From: Xanthostigma xanthostigma
Taxonomy: Eukaryota > Arthropoda > Insecta > Raphidioptera > Raphidiidae
DNA: 64,000 nucleotides
Direction: 5' to 3'
NCBI GenBank assembly: GCA_963575645.1
Contig: OY754470.1
Location: 50,189,201 to 50,253,200, forward strand
In this document: piece after piece, positions 1-11,672 of the stretch
Layout: each line of letters starts with the position of its first letter
Position numbering within the stretch: the stretch's first letter is position 1
Program-made: the position numbers and the translations under genes
The notes under the pieces: generated by a model
The model's input: only the letters and a program-made list of their open reading frames with translations
The model's database searches: none
What the model was told of the DNA's origin: nothing

Positions 1-381
1 GAGGGAGGAAGGAGCTTACACTGCAAATAATGTTTCACGATGTACTTTATTACCCACTTATTAATTTATGACAAAAGGAGTTTACTGTAAAGGTCATCAG
101 AATTTAATTAATAATTTGTAAATTCGTTACTTAATGAAACTCTGGAAGCGTACGAAAATGTTAAATCTCTACTTTAAAAAATACACAGACCTGTTATTGA
201 TTTTATACATAAAAGTGAAATGTTGTCTGTTTATTTTTTTTTTTTTTTTATTTAGTGTTTATTTGTTTGTCTAAATACTTGATTGACTATTTTGTTTTGA
301 TTAAGCAATGGTTTTTAATATTTTTATTAAGATCATTTGATACCTACAAACAGTGAAACACCCTCTGCACTCTTTATCTCA

Positions 382-433
382 AATTTTATTCCCTCGCTTA
401 AAGTAGAGCTACTTTAAGCGAGGGAATAAAATT
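382..433. repeat. Perfect short inverted repeat (hairpin)
   Basis: Two 25-bp arms (382-406 and 409-433) are exact reverse complements around a 2-bp centre; the arm core reads CCCTCGCTTAAAGTAG. No target duplication is evident. It could be a minimal foldback element or a cruciform-forming site; no second copy was noticed in the window. Confidence 0.85.
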
Positions 434-1107
434 CTCCCCACGCTATTTTAAATCTTAAATATAAACTTAAATAAATTAGGATGCAAAAAATTTGGTTTAA
501 TTCTAAAGCCACTATATGGTCAAAAATACGTCACACAAAGAATGGGAGAACTCGAGTTCATTATACCTATTGAATGAAATGCTTAACGAAACATTAACCT
601 TCAAACACATAGCAATTACCCAATCGTTGGTAACGAGAATCTAAAGGCTGATTATCGTAAAGATAAAAAAATTTCCATCGGAATAAAATATCGTTGAAGA
701 TACTTCATTCAGTCTATTTTCGGTCTGCTCTATTCGAATTACAACACAAAGTGAAAGAAAACGCTTTTTTCTTCTACAAAAAAACAATCCTGTTTGTCGT
801 AATGGGCCGCCGTCCCATAATGACTGTACTCCTGGTGGACTGTTGTCTCGCCTTCACAGCCATTTCCACTCTTCCATCGGACGCCTCCCCACTCCTGTCC
901 TCTCTCTGGCTCAATGCCAACTGACCGTGTTTGCTTGCGTTGTTTTTCACGTCAGACAAAACCCAACGCTCCAATCCATTCACTACTGCCCACTTCCCTG
1001 TTAACACAGGATATAATACAGTGCCATTTACTATAAGTTGTGCTTGCACTTTGCAGGCGATAGCTTAGTGAAATTAAAATCGCCCAGCTAGGAATCATTT
1101 ACAATTC
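434..1107. other. Unassigned sequence
   Basis: No gene recognised. About 800-930 is richer in G+C than its surroundings and is open on both strands for 75-90 codons, but neither translation resembles a family I know. Confidence 0.4.
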
Positions 1108-1188
1108 TTTCATTTGATACCCATGTCAAGAAGGTTGTGAAGAAAAAGGTAATCCGCCATTTTAGGACGTCCGCCATATTGGGTTTAT
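1108..1188 (+). repeat. Diverged relic of the 'GTCCGCCATATTGG' repeat
   Basis: The order TTTCATTTGATACCCAT, then AATCCGCCAT, then GTCCGCCATATTGG matches the 120-bp tandem unit at 44611-44906, with many substitutions. It is an old, isolated copy of the same repeat. Confidence 0.65.
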
Positions 1189-3217
1189 GCTTGTCAACGG
1201 ACACCTGTGCAAAATTTAAAAGCTTCAGTTTAATTAGATCTAGTCTAAGTATTACAAAATTAAAAGCAAACTGACACACTGACTGACTGATAAACATGTG
1301 AACTTAAAAGTTTATAAAAAAAGTGCATCGTCAACCAGTGGTTTGGGTTCTAGATGCGGCTGCAGCAAAAACAAAGAGGCATTTTTAAAAAGCACTTTTT
1401 TGAGTTCAGTGTAGAAATAAAACTCTCTCACTTCCAATCACTTTCTACACTTAAATAAAAAATTAACCACTTCGGCGTGACTGTTATTTATCAATCGTTC
1501 CTTTCCATCACTATATGGAAACGGTGACTTCCATTACATTTTAACTATATCCTTTTGAAATCAATGCGACTAAACAAATTCTATTTCAAAATCGAAATTT
1601 TTCACGATCACAAGACTTCCCCTATATTATACTCCCGATAAAGTAAAAAGGTAACTAACGAATCCTGCATACATAGCCATTATATTATATACGGTGTGTT
1701 ACTATATACCTCTATCTACTATGTTCTTATAGAATATGAGCTTTAACTCTGTGAAGCAATATAAAAACTTTGATGTGCGTCGCCTGTGTCGTCATCACTG
1801 ATGTCGTAGTGACGTTATTAGGTTATTAAAAATCCAATTTACTACATTCGGAATTTAATTTTTGTCATCACTTCATCTACAGATTAAGTAAGTTCCGTTT
1901 ATCGTACATACAGCTCTAGCTTTCGTAAGTCTTCTACGCTCATCCTCATCCCATCTCCTTTCATCACATTCACCACTTCCACTTTTCTTTGTCTTTCACT
2001 TTACTGTCTGCTCTATCATTATTTTACTTTTCTGTATTCAGTGGATTTCAACAAGTTTGGCTTGAATATATTTTGCTTCACTATGTATAATGCCGTGCCA
2101 AAATTGAAAGCCGCTATCTTCAAACTCTTCGATCGTAAAACGAAATTTTTTTAGTGATCCCATCTCACATTAATGAGGACAAAGCATCAATTTTTTATCA
2201 CATGAAAATTGAATTATCGTGAGACACTTATGATTTTTGTCAACAAAGAAAAAGTCGTAACTGTTTAAATTTCTTATTTGTGATAATACGTAATACAGAA
2301 CCTATTAATCTCAAGTGTCATATAGTTCAAACAGCGGACTTAAAAAATGGTTCCGATTTTAGGGATGCTTTCACGCTGGCAAATCAGATTCTCGCGGAGT
2401 TGTTCAGGCAATTGTAACTGAAGCCACATCATATACTACCTTTTCTGAAAGTTTTATTTAAGGTAGTTTTGCTCTAGCTAGGCGTATACATTTTTCAAAT
2501 AAAAAAATGATTGGTTCGCTTGCCGCTGTTTTAGATATCCACGCATAAATTTAACACAGTTCATCTTCTTCACTAATCTCTCTAACATCGTTTCTTCGTC
2601 CTATTTTAACATGCATCCGTTGAGAAATCTTTTTCATGACTTCATAATATCTTGACAGGATTTGCAGATGATTTTACGTTTCATAAACTAATTGCACCAT
2701 CTAATTTTAATAACGGTACGAAAATACTGCATACTTCCATTATGCGAAAATTTTCAAATAAAGTATTAGATTTTCATCCCGTCAATTTTGTAAATATTCT
2801 AATTGCTTCAATACACTTCAAAATGGTGTGTCGCTAACGCCATTTTGAACATGATCATGACTTCATATTTGAAGAAACATTGGTATTTTTATTTTTATCG
2901 ATTATAGAATCCTGAATCAGTCTCAAATTTTGGATGAAACGTTGGCAATAAAAATGATTATATTGTACAGGCTGTAGGTTCCATTCTCCTGTTATTACAT
3001 TATCTTTAAAACACATAAGAGGAACGACAACAATATTAAATATGAATTTCAAACCTTGTATTTTTGTTTCTGCTTTATTTATATATAATTTTCATTTATA
3101 TATAATGTATTACTTGCCTGCAGGCTTTTGTCGAAGCACAGTTATTTTTCGTACAAAACAAATAAATAATAATAATAATATATTAACAAAACATGAAAAT
3201 AATATGTAACTATACGT
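1189..3217. other. Unassigned AT-rich sequence
   Basis: No gene recognised. A patch at about 2393-2434 resembles the reverse complement of 14918-14954 (shared words around TTCAGGCAA and GAAGYCAC), so both belong to an old unnamed repeat. Nothing else stood out. Confidence 0.4.
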
Positions 3218-3400
3218 ATGTTACCTACGTACAGACCGACCGACAGTTGCAGTTTGCGATTTTTCAGTTGTAATTTTAAAAGTTATTATGAACGCGAATA
3301 ATTTCATAATTTCCTCTTTTAAAAAAATTACAGTTTAAATGATATTTTGCAAATTTTACTCAGCTCTGGTGCGCAAAACGTTAATTACAACTGTACAATA
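3218..3400 (-). repeat. Old relic of the tRNA-like/hairpin composite repeat
   Basis: The segment runs through a GTACAGACCGACCGACAGTTGC-like start, a TCAGTTGTAATTTTAA stretch and a CAGCTCTGGTGCGCAAA end in the same order as the minus-oriented copy at 38145-38355. Only the portion towards the hairpin end is left; neither the terminal hairpin nor the tRNA-like module is present. Confidence 0.65.
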
Positions 3401-4625
3401 AAATCAAAAAAGATCGATGTTTATAAACTATGCAGTACTTTCATTGAATTAATTACAGCAAAATTAAGTACTTTTCTCTCAATTCTTATACGACTTCACT
3501 AATACTTTGTCATTGTTGATTGAGCGCATCAATGCCCATATGTTTCGTCAATTTTGAAGTGATTTGATGCATTCCATTAGTAGATTCTAAACGATCGGAT
3601 TCAGATCGTAGTTACAAGATGTGCAAGATGAAGTTTCTCGAATTTTTAAAACCCCGACTTCGACTTAGACTGTCGTGCAAGGAGAATGTTCGTAGCGTCG
3701 CGTCGCGACAACAATATAGACTAAGTTTAATTAGGAGGAAAGGTCATACGTGCTTGTGTCACTGTATGTATTCCCTCTTGCACTTGAACACTCGGACATA
3801 CTCTGTTCGCTTCGACTTTTCCCAAACCATTTCTAGTGAAATATCTTGAAACTGATGTTTCATAACTGCAAATAATAAAAAACAATCAAGAACAATAAAT
3901 CTCTGTTAATCACCTTAGTTTAGCCAGCGTGAATCAGTTTTGCTAGGAAATCGTGTGCGGAATTCCTGATTTGCTTTACATTTTGCGTATTTTGCGTCAC
4001 TACGCATCCTCTGTTTGTGACGTTCTGATATTTTTTAGTGTTCCGTGCAAAGCGGTTGCTAAAATAATGCATTTATTGTACTGACGTTTCGACAAGCTGC
4101 ATCAAATGCCATCAAAAATTTTGTCGAAACATTTTAACAGTCAGTATCAGTATCACAAGTTTCTCTTATCTGAGAACAGAAAAATACTATGTAAATAATT
4201 CTACTCGTGAAGTTTTTCTTTTCTTTTACATAGTTTAATGTTCACTTCAAAGACGGAAATGATGAGATATCTATTACTAACTCACGATTAAACGACCGCC
4301 CTACATATCATACCAAATTGAATTTGTTTTTTAAACTGAAACAAAAAATGTCTAAATCGCATTCTAACAAGGTATACTTAGAAGGTATACGAAAAATACG
4401 TCTTCCAGCAAAATATACCACAACCTAATAGTTACTGTATTTGAACACGTCGGTATATTTATGCTTTCTCTTGTTTATAATTCTCAATTCGTGAATGGAA
4501 TAACAATTATTATATTCTTTCAAATAATTTTGTAGCACTTTCCGTTATTTTAAATACGCTAACAAAGTATTTGAAATGAATACTGTAATACTCTCAAAAA
4601 AATAACATTATTTTCAACCTAAAAT
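3401..4625. other. Unassigned sequence
   Basis: No gene recognised. A 76-codon frame from 3619 is unlike anything I know. A small imperfect inverted repeat around 4078-4150 contains TTTCGACA/TGTCGAAA, similar to the CGAAAYG cores of the palindromes described elsewhere. Confidence 0.35.
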
Positions 4626-4808
4626 TTGACTTTCGTTCATATAAGAAGTTATATCTAAGTTAATTTCACACGAAATCCATTCAAATTGAAGCTTTTTGAA
4701 AAGAGGAGATTCTGATCTATAAGACAGAACCATTTTTAAATCAATTCGAGTTCATAAATACTATTAAAATTGTAATTGAAAATTACAAACAGCAGTTGTC
4801 GGTTGGTC

Positions 4809-4850
4809 TGTACGTATGTACGTATGAACGTATGTACGTATGTACGTCAC
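4809..4850. repeat. TACG/TATG microsatellite
   Basis: Imperfect run of GTACGTAT units inside composite repeat copy A; the same position is a TACG/TACA run in the copy at 37518-38396. Confidence 0.85.
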
Positions 4851-5127
4851 GACTCTACAGATCGCAATTTTGGTCGGATTGCCTTGGGTTATATTTTATT
4901 CACTTTGTTTAGTATCAGACCAGAACCCTATTTAAATTCACATAAATGTGTTCAGTAGTTTAATTTTTATAAACAGTTTTATTTTATTATTTTTGACAGC
5001 TAATATAGTTAAAATAAAAAACCTTAAAAAAAAAAACAAAAAAAATACCTATTACTGTTATCGTAAATGTAGTGTATTACGTACAATAACTGCTACACTT
5101 CTATACCACAATAACAACGCAAGCTAC

Positions 5128-5198
5128 GATATCGGTATGGCCGAGCGGTTCAAAACGTTAAAACGGCAAGGTGCCGGGTTCGATTCCCGCTGACACAA
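5128..5198 (+). other. tRNA-like module with pol III A and B boxes
   Basis: TGGCCGAGCGG at 5138-5148 fits the tRNA A box (D arm of Leu/Ser type) and GGTTCGATTCC at 5177-5187 is a perfect B box, with a CGGG/CCCG T stem. The 5' and 3' ends do not pair into a 7-bp acceptor stem and no convincing anticodon arm forms, so this is not called as a functional tRNA. It sits inside a repeat, as the head of a tRNA-derived SINE would. Confidence 0.75.
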
Positions 5199-5303
5199 GT
5201 AGTATTTTTTTTCTATTCCATTTTATTTTTAATTTTTTTTCATTACCTATAATATGTACAGTGGAAAACTTGCGGGATGTGCACTTTTGGTTTTGCCAAC
5301 TAT

Positions 5304-6763
5304 ATTTGTTCTAATTTCTATTTTTGATGTGTAAATTTTTGCTGCCTAAAAAAGATTTATACGGCAGAAAACGTATGCGACAGAAACACTATATTTTTAC
5401 ATGAAAGTACTAACTGGACTCTATTATTATTGAAGTTATACTTCTTTTAGCGCGTTGATTGAAGACTAAAATTAACTGAATGAACATCAAAATTAACATA
5501 AACCATACGCCTTGAACATGTTAAACATTTTGATTTCAAGCACGTTTACCCAAAAAATTCGACTGATGGAGCAGCGATCTAAAATGTAAAATGATGTATA
5601 TGACAGATGTCAGGAGATGTTTATATTAATTTCAAAAAAAATTAAATATGTGCTTATAAATTATGTCATAGGATATATTTACCGTAACGGTTGATAGTGG
5701 GTATTGGTGAATATTATTTGCATGCAAATTAAAAATTAGTTTTTAATCATGCCAAGAAGTGTAACTTCTAACGCTCGTATATAAGTGTACACACACACAT
5801 ACACTTCTTAAATATATATGTTTTGTGTAAGACTTGAGTTGAACTTTCAGTAATAAAAGTGTAACGGCTATTCTTCTAGTCTAGACTTTCATAGATGAAG
5901 GATTAAAGTATTAACTATATCTGGAACACAACCCCCAGGACACATAATACTGATCACACAATTTTTTCTTCTAATATATTTATATAGATGATCGTAAAGT
6001 CGTTTGGCAGTAAAAAAAAACTAGTGAACAGTAATTTCCTACATTCCTTCAAAAAAATTTCTGAAATTCTTTGTCCATTGAGTGCTCAATAATCTGAATG
6101 CCACATTGATGCGCACAGATCAAAGTGACATTCAAAATTGCGCAGTCAATGATCTTGTACGAGGCAGGCACTAAAAAAATTAAAAAAAAAAACAGAAAGA
6201 AATTGTGGGAAAAATTGCTAAGAGTAATAAAAGTATCTACGTCAAATATTACATCTCAGGAAGACGCGTAAGCGGTAACAAATGACGATTATATCGTTTC
6301 AAGTTGCCATGGAAATCAAACTTGCCGGTATAGATAATAATACAGTCTCTTCGATACAAACTTTGCGCTCAGTGTTTGTTAGCTACATATCTCTTCACAA
6401 ACTTATACGAAGTAAGTTTGCCTGCTAATGTCAAGCCTCTTTCCCTTCCGATCCTTACACACCTGTACATTATGACGGCACGGAACTCGCCGCCATGCGT
6501 CGCATAAAGCGAGCGCTATTTTACGTCACAAATTTTACAGAAGGTAGTACATTTACAAAATAATATATCGAAGCTTCAATTCATTTCAGTGACCCGATTA
6601 CCAGGACTACAAAACACACTTCCAACTTGAAACGTTCTTGAGAAGTATACTAGTAGTAAATATTATAGAATTTTAAATACGCACAACTCTAAGCAACCCT
6701 AATGCCGCGCTTGGCTTCGGATGCTAAGAAGTTTTAATATAAATAGATAACACGCGGATCTCA
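5304..6763. other. Unassigned sequence
   Basis: No gene recognised. Contains ordinary AT-rich sequence with a short CA run near 5790. Confidence 0.4.
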
Positions 6764-6771
6764 GCACCAAA

Positions 6772-6917
6772 TAGTGCCGTAACTAGCCTTTTATGCGTCC
6801 GGTGCGAACTTCTATAACTGCGCCCTTGAAAAATGTTTTAATCTTAAAACTTGGTTCTGGTCCTGGTCATTTCTGCAGGTCCCCAGAGTCTACGCCTGTG
6901 CCCTAGTTACGACACTG
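6772..6917. mobile_element. hAT-type miniature element (146 bp)
   Basis: The ends TAGTGCCGTAACTAG (6772 on) and CTAGTTACGACACTG (to 6917) are inverted repeats with two mismatches, and the consensus CAGTGCCGTAACTAG starts with the CAG typical of hAT ends. Flanks GCACCAAA (6764-6771) and GTGCCAAA (6918-6925) make an 8-bp target duplication matching at 6 of 8 positions. Too short to encode anything; an old nonautonomous copy. Confidence 0.8.
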
Positions 6918-6925
6918 GTGCCAAA

Positions 6926-9900
6926 CCCTGTCGACAATACAATGTATATTTGCTAATACAGGCAGTATGTACTTTTGGGATAAAATCAGAAATGTATCCC
7001 CTTAATTTATACATCCCTTAAAATATTTTTTCTTATTAATTTCAATATTGTTATCTATCTAACATCTACACCAAATTTTTAGAGAATCTATATTGGCAGA
7101 TGATTAGGAGGTTTTCTTACGTTCTTTTTTATTATATGACTAGTTTTATGAAGTAATTTGAATATGGTTCACATGCTCGTATTTTACGTGTCGGTTTAAA
7201 ATATACTTTAAAGTAGCTTGCATTCGCAAAAATAAAATATTCAATTGCATTTGGCTGTTCCCTGAAGCAAATAGATCTAAGAAGGGTATCTGTTACGAGA
7301 TAATGGATTTTAGTTTGACTAATGGTCGCATAAATCAATATTAAAACTGTTTGTATTGAACGCGTTGTCTGCCAATATTTTTTGATAAATTGTACTTGAG
7401 CCATACAGTTTCGTGAGTGCTCGTCATGCCAGAACTTATTAAACTCGAATTTATATTCCAAATATTTTCATCCACTTAAATTTAATCATAGCACGTATAT
7501 AGTATATAGAATATTATTTTATCATTCCATTACAAGTATGGGAATAGTACTAATTTAGCTTAAATTCACTTTTAAAAATTTTGCAATGTTTTTCGTTTCC
7601 CCCGGTTCCCAAAAACATATTTTTGAAAAAGTCTGTGAGTATGTTAGTCTCTCTTCTTTTGTGAACATGATAACAGGTCAAATGGATGAACGGTAGTTAG
7701 ACAAGCAGTAGTTAGTATTTGTAGATTTTTCCCGCATACTCAAATTTGTCACTGACAAGTATACAATTTTTCAGTACGTTTGACTAAAAAGTAAATATAG
7801 CTGATGGGAAACTAGACTCAAGCTTGTTTGTTGGAGTAGCTGGTGTGATATTTTAAAGTACGCAAAAAAAAATAATAAACCGGCAACCTCAAACATTTTC
7901 ATCGAGCTCTACAGTTGTAATTCAACAGGTGGTCATATTAAATCGATCGCAATAATTACCTAACGCGCATGCCTCTAATTAAAAAGTCCCGTCTTATTCG
8001 TAATATCTACGCTCAAAATTAAATTTCATCGATTATGTTTGAAAATATTTCGTGGTGATTTATTTTTTTTTTGGTAAGAAATTGAATATTATTCTCGCAT
8101 TATTTGTCCCAAAGAAAATGTGATGTAATAAAATATTTATATTGGACTCGGATTTCTCTTCCCTTATGCGATGGTATAATACTTTTAGATACATGCATAT
8201 ATGTCAAACTTTAATGGTTGAACCTTTTTATGGATTTTGAAATATGAAAATATGAATATTGCCTTTAAGTCAACTCGCATGTATATTATACATTATATCC
8301 TGGAAATAGTACAGTCTGGAAAAATCAACTTGACAAATATCTCCCTCCCTTCTACAACTAAATATACCCTTATTATGATGTGAAAATCAGCTATTTTATA
8401 TGTGCAATAAGTGTAGTAATATTATGACTCGGGTAAGAGAGCATCCATATTTTTATCATTATGTGAGACAATCTAGATATTGTTTATAGTTTAATAATAA
8501 TCAGTACCATGAATGCAGGAAATAACATTTTCGAAGGATAATAAAAATTAAAAATATGAACCAGTAATCAGAATAAGTAAATAAATTATACTTTGAAATC
8601 ACGAACGCATCTCAGCTGCAAATATTGACTTGATTTTGAAACTTTTTCACCGTTCTAAATTCAGCTACATAAAATGTCGTTATCTGTATGGAACTAAAGT
8701 TTAATGAGAAAGCAGATATAAGGAAAGAAATACACAAACCAATCGCAGTGGTATATTTACTTGTATGGTATGTAGCTAGAGGGAGAACTGGGATTGTATT
8801 TCTCAGTGGAGAGGCGGCGAGTCTCTCAGATCAAGGCAAACGAGAGAAACAAGATCCCGTCCTTGGCTTCTGGACTAGGGAGCCAAGCAAAGCCTTAACT
8901 CCCGTTGACCGTGCTTTTACGCTGTGATTCATAAAAACCTCTGCTTTAAACACTTAAAGTTTACAGTAAAAAGCTCACCTTTTATTATCCATTTAAATTA
9001 TAATTCGAAAAACAATTTAAAACTGACGGGCTGGGCATTTATTATCTATACAAATCTATGCTTTGTGCAACCCAGCACGAACCTTAGTATATAAAACGCA
9101 AAAGTAATAATCAATAGGAATGTTGAGATAAGAAAAAAAAACACCACGTTTCTCATCGCTGATTTCAGTAATATAATTAAATTTTGAATACGCTATCAAA
9201 ACAACAAACGATATTTTTTTAAATCATAGTGATTCAATTATGAATCATTCTATATATTATAATATGAATGTACACATGTATCAGAAGCGTGGTGAACGAG
9301 GGAAATTCATACAAGTTCTTCTTTTATGACTTTCTCTAATCGCTTTTACTCGCTTTCCCCCAATTCACTGGTCCGGCAACTTATACACTGCCCGTCAATT
9401 CACTGCGTTTACATTGACACTAAATATTTTTTAGATTAATAAAAAAGTCGATTTTTTTCATAAGTTAAAATGTATACAGAATTTTATAATAATACATTAT
9501 TAAACGAAGTGTATACAGGATTATTCTGCGTCGAGACTATCTCCTGTGCCCCTCTCGGCCCCTCCTGTACGTATCGATTGTACTGATTAATTGAAATAAA
9601 GTTTTTTTTTAAAAATGGAATTGTTAGTTATATTTATTGGTTTTATCATTTTATTTCTTACAATATACAATATTATACGTATTCAAAAAATAATATCTTT
9701 TTCAGAAACAACAAATAACATTTTACGAAAGTTTTGTGTCAAATAAGTAAATTATAAACCTAGCGTATTTGACCAATTTCGAAAGCAATAGCAACATATT
9801 GAACAAAATATATAATTTAATGTATTATATTGACATATTATTTGCATTTAACGTAGATTTATATTTAACCAGCGGTGTAATAAATTGTCTATATTGTGTG

Positions 9901-10140
9901 CATCATTTAACATTATTTAATTATTTATTTCTATAGAAAATAATGTCTACCACCTTGTCAACGTCATAGCGTTATAATGAAATATTTCATTTCAATTGAA
10001 AGATCGTTTTTTTTTTCTAAAAATTAGGTTAACAGCATTTTAACATAAATATCTAACAAGCCGTGAGGTGGGTTGTTTAAGGGAGCACTACAAGTGCTCC
10101 CCTTGAGGTCCACACGACAAACTTCCCAGTATGATCAATA
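6926..10140. other. Unassigned sequence
   Basis: No gene recognised in 3.2 kb. The longest frames are a 109-codon one on the minus strand (7132-7461) and a 79-codon one at 8688-8927; neither resembles a family I know and base composition is that of the background. An AATAAA followed by a T run lies near 9594-9610, without a gene attached. Confidence 0.4.
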
Positions 10141-10142
10141 TA

Positions 10143-10575
10143 ATGCCCGGTTTACATTATTCCAGTCCAGCGATCCAGTCCAGTGCTGGACTGGATCGCT
10201 GGACTGGATTCGTTGTCTACATTATTCCAGTCATTTAGAAGCCGTTTTCATTGTGAACACCACAGTGACAATGATTTCAAAAAGAGATCAGTTTCGAAAA
10301 TGTTTCAAACGTGCTCAATCACTCTTGCTACAAGAAGTTATTAATGAGGTTGATAATGAACTAAGAAAAAAGGAACGGAATGGCACTGGATTGGCCGTCT
10401 ACATTATTCCAGTTGCACTGGATTGATCGCACTAGATTCAAAAGTAGACCGCGAATCCAGTTACTGGACTGGAATGCTTACTGGATCCAGTGCATTCCAG
10501 TGAGGGTTTACATTATTCCAGTTGCAATCCAGCACTGGACTGGATCGCTGGACTGGAATAATGTAAACCGGGCAT
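10143..10575 (+). mobile_element. TIR element with GTTTACATTATTCCAG ends (PIF/Harbinger-like?)
   Basis: Long terminal inverted repeats start ATGCCCGGTTTACATTATTC and continue through a CCAGTCCAGCGATCCAGTCC block for about 48 bp. TA flanks both sides (10141-10142, 10576-10577). The motif TTTACATTATTCCAG or a close variant recurs internally near 10215, 10395 and 10510, as additional subterminal binding-type repeats. The interior keeps a short reading frame. The flank reads as TAA on the left and TTA on the right, so the true duplication may be TA or a mutated 3-bp TWA; class assignment is therefore open. Confidence 0.8.
10271..10426 (+). pseudogene. Possible transposase N-terminal remnant
   Basis: From the ATG at 10271 the frame reads MISKRDQFRKCFKRAQSLLL followed by QEVINEVDNELRKKERN, a charged helical stretch, and then runs into the right-hand subterminal repeats until the stop at 10426. 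Its place between the inverted repeats and its composition suggest the first codons of a deleted transposase; the style recalls N termini of HARBI1-like nucleases, but no catalytic motif is present. Weak call. Confidence 0.3.
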
Positions 10576-10577
10576 TA

Positions 10578-11589
10578 AATATGTAATGTATAAATTAGTT
10601 TTGGGAAATATTTTTCGAATAATTTTAAAATACACTCTGTATTACCTTGCGTTCTGTTTTCAGTAAATAAAAATTAATATTTTTTATATTTATAATCAGA
10701 TATAGTGTAATGTTTTAATTATTTAATAATTGCATTGATTTTTTGTTAAAAACTCTTTTCTTAAAATATCAATTTTTTATTGAATTAACTACATCTTTAA
10801 TAGTTGATCGCTCACAAACTGCGACTTTCTGTAGGTTGTTTATTAAAGCATATATTATAGACGCTTGACAGCTAAGAACTGTAACGTAATTACAATTATC
10901 TATATAAAAAAAGTATATGAAACATTATTAGACAAGTTGAATTAATTTAACTTTCAATCATGATCCAAACTAATAGTAGTCGTACAGTAGTGGCATAGGT
11001 TCTATCTTGTCCGTATTACATAATCAGTTTTGTTAAAATCTAGTCCAATTTGTACATTCAGTTCTCCGTTGTATTCAAACGAAACACTTAAAAATATTAT
11101 GATTGATCGAAATGTAGTTATATCCAGAATTTAAAAAGAAATAACAATTTAACATTTGAGTTTTAATGGTTGCTAGTTTATTGTGTATTGTATTTGTGAA
11201 TTATCAATTAATTATTAAAATACAATTTCTATCTAAATTCAACCTGTGTTTTACGACTTATTTAATACGCGTTCCGAACTGACAAAATGTTTGCAGAACT
11301 AAACAAGATTGTGTACAGTGGTGTAGTGTATTCTAAAGCCTCAAGTGTGCATTGAGATTACTGAAGAAATGTGGAATTGTCTAAAAAATGTTTGCTTCAT
11401 AGTCTCTGTATACAAAAAAAAAGGTATCATATTGTACTTTACAATTTTATCGCCTATTTGTTTCCCAAACTTTAAATCGTAAAGACGTCTTTATAAGCTT
11501 TTCTTTTTAAGAAACGTTGATGTAAATGGCCATAATATATTTTCATGTATTTTCTTTGTTTGAAATTATTTCATGTAACCGAAAAGAAT
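10578..11589. other. Unassigned AT-rich sequence
   Basis: No gene or repeat recognised. Confidence 0.4.
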
Positions 11590-11672
11590 CTATAACAATA
11601 TTTCTTTTTTTTCAGGTGAGTAAAACAACTGCTTTTATTCATTCGTTTACGATGGGGGAAATATTGGTAAGC
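11590..11672 (+). promoter_or_regulatory. Candidate recursive (ratchet) splice site 1
   Basis: A CTATAAC branch-point-like word (11590-11596), an almost pure pyrimidine tract (11601-11613) and CAG (ending 11615) are joined directly to GTGAGT (11616-11621). The 3' and 5' splice sites thus abut with no exon between, as in ratchet points of long insect introns. A second 5' splice site, TTG|GTAAGC, follows at 11666/11667, which would define a 51-nt recursive-splicing exon. No coding exon was identified nearby. The site is on the same strand as the one at 47039. It could be a chance match, but all elements are close to consensus. Confidence 0.6.

Larger units (their letters stand above)
4626..5303 (+). 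repeat. Composite hairpin/tRNA-like repeat, copy A (truncated)
   Basis: This copy matches 49784-50516 nearly end to end: TGACTTTCGTTCATATAAG at the start, a GTTGGTCTGTACGTA section, a TTTTATTTTTGACAG-type section, the tRNA-like module and the terminal GATGTGCACTTTTGG...CCAACTAT. It lacks the hairpin end seen in the copies at 37518-38396 and 49720-50516, so it is truncated there. It carries an expanded TACGTATG microsatellite (4809-4850) that is almost absent from the 49.7-kb copy. No transposase remnant is visible, so the family stays unnamed; a nonautonomous Helitron-like or SINE-derived element is possible. Confidence 0.8.

Noticed and set aside
5128-5198. Functional tRNA genes at this site and at 37777, 50185 and 54882
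   Set aside because: A and B boxes are good, but acceptor stems do not pair and anticodon arms are poor; three of the four lie inside repeats.
7132-7461. 109-codon minus-strand frame, the second-longest in the window
   Set aside because: No recognisable domain, background base composition, and the length is not unusual for a long AT-rich window.
10073-10426. 117-codon frame taken as a whole gene
   Set aside because: Its first half translates terminal inverted repeats; only the part from 10271 could be a real transposase remnant.
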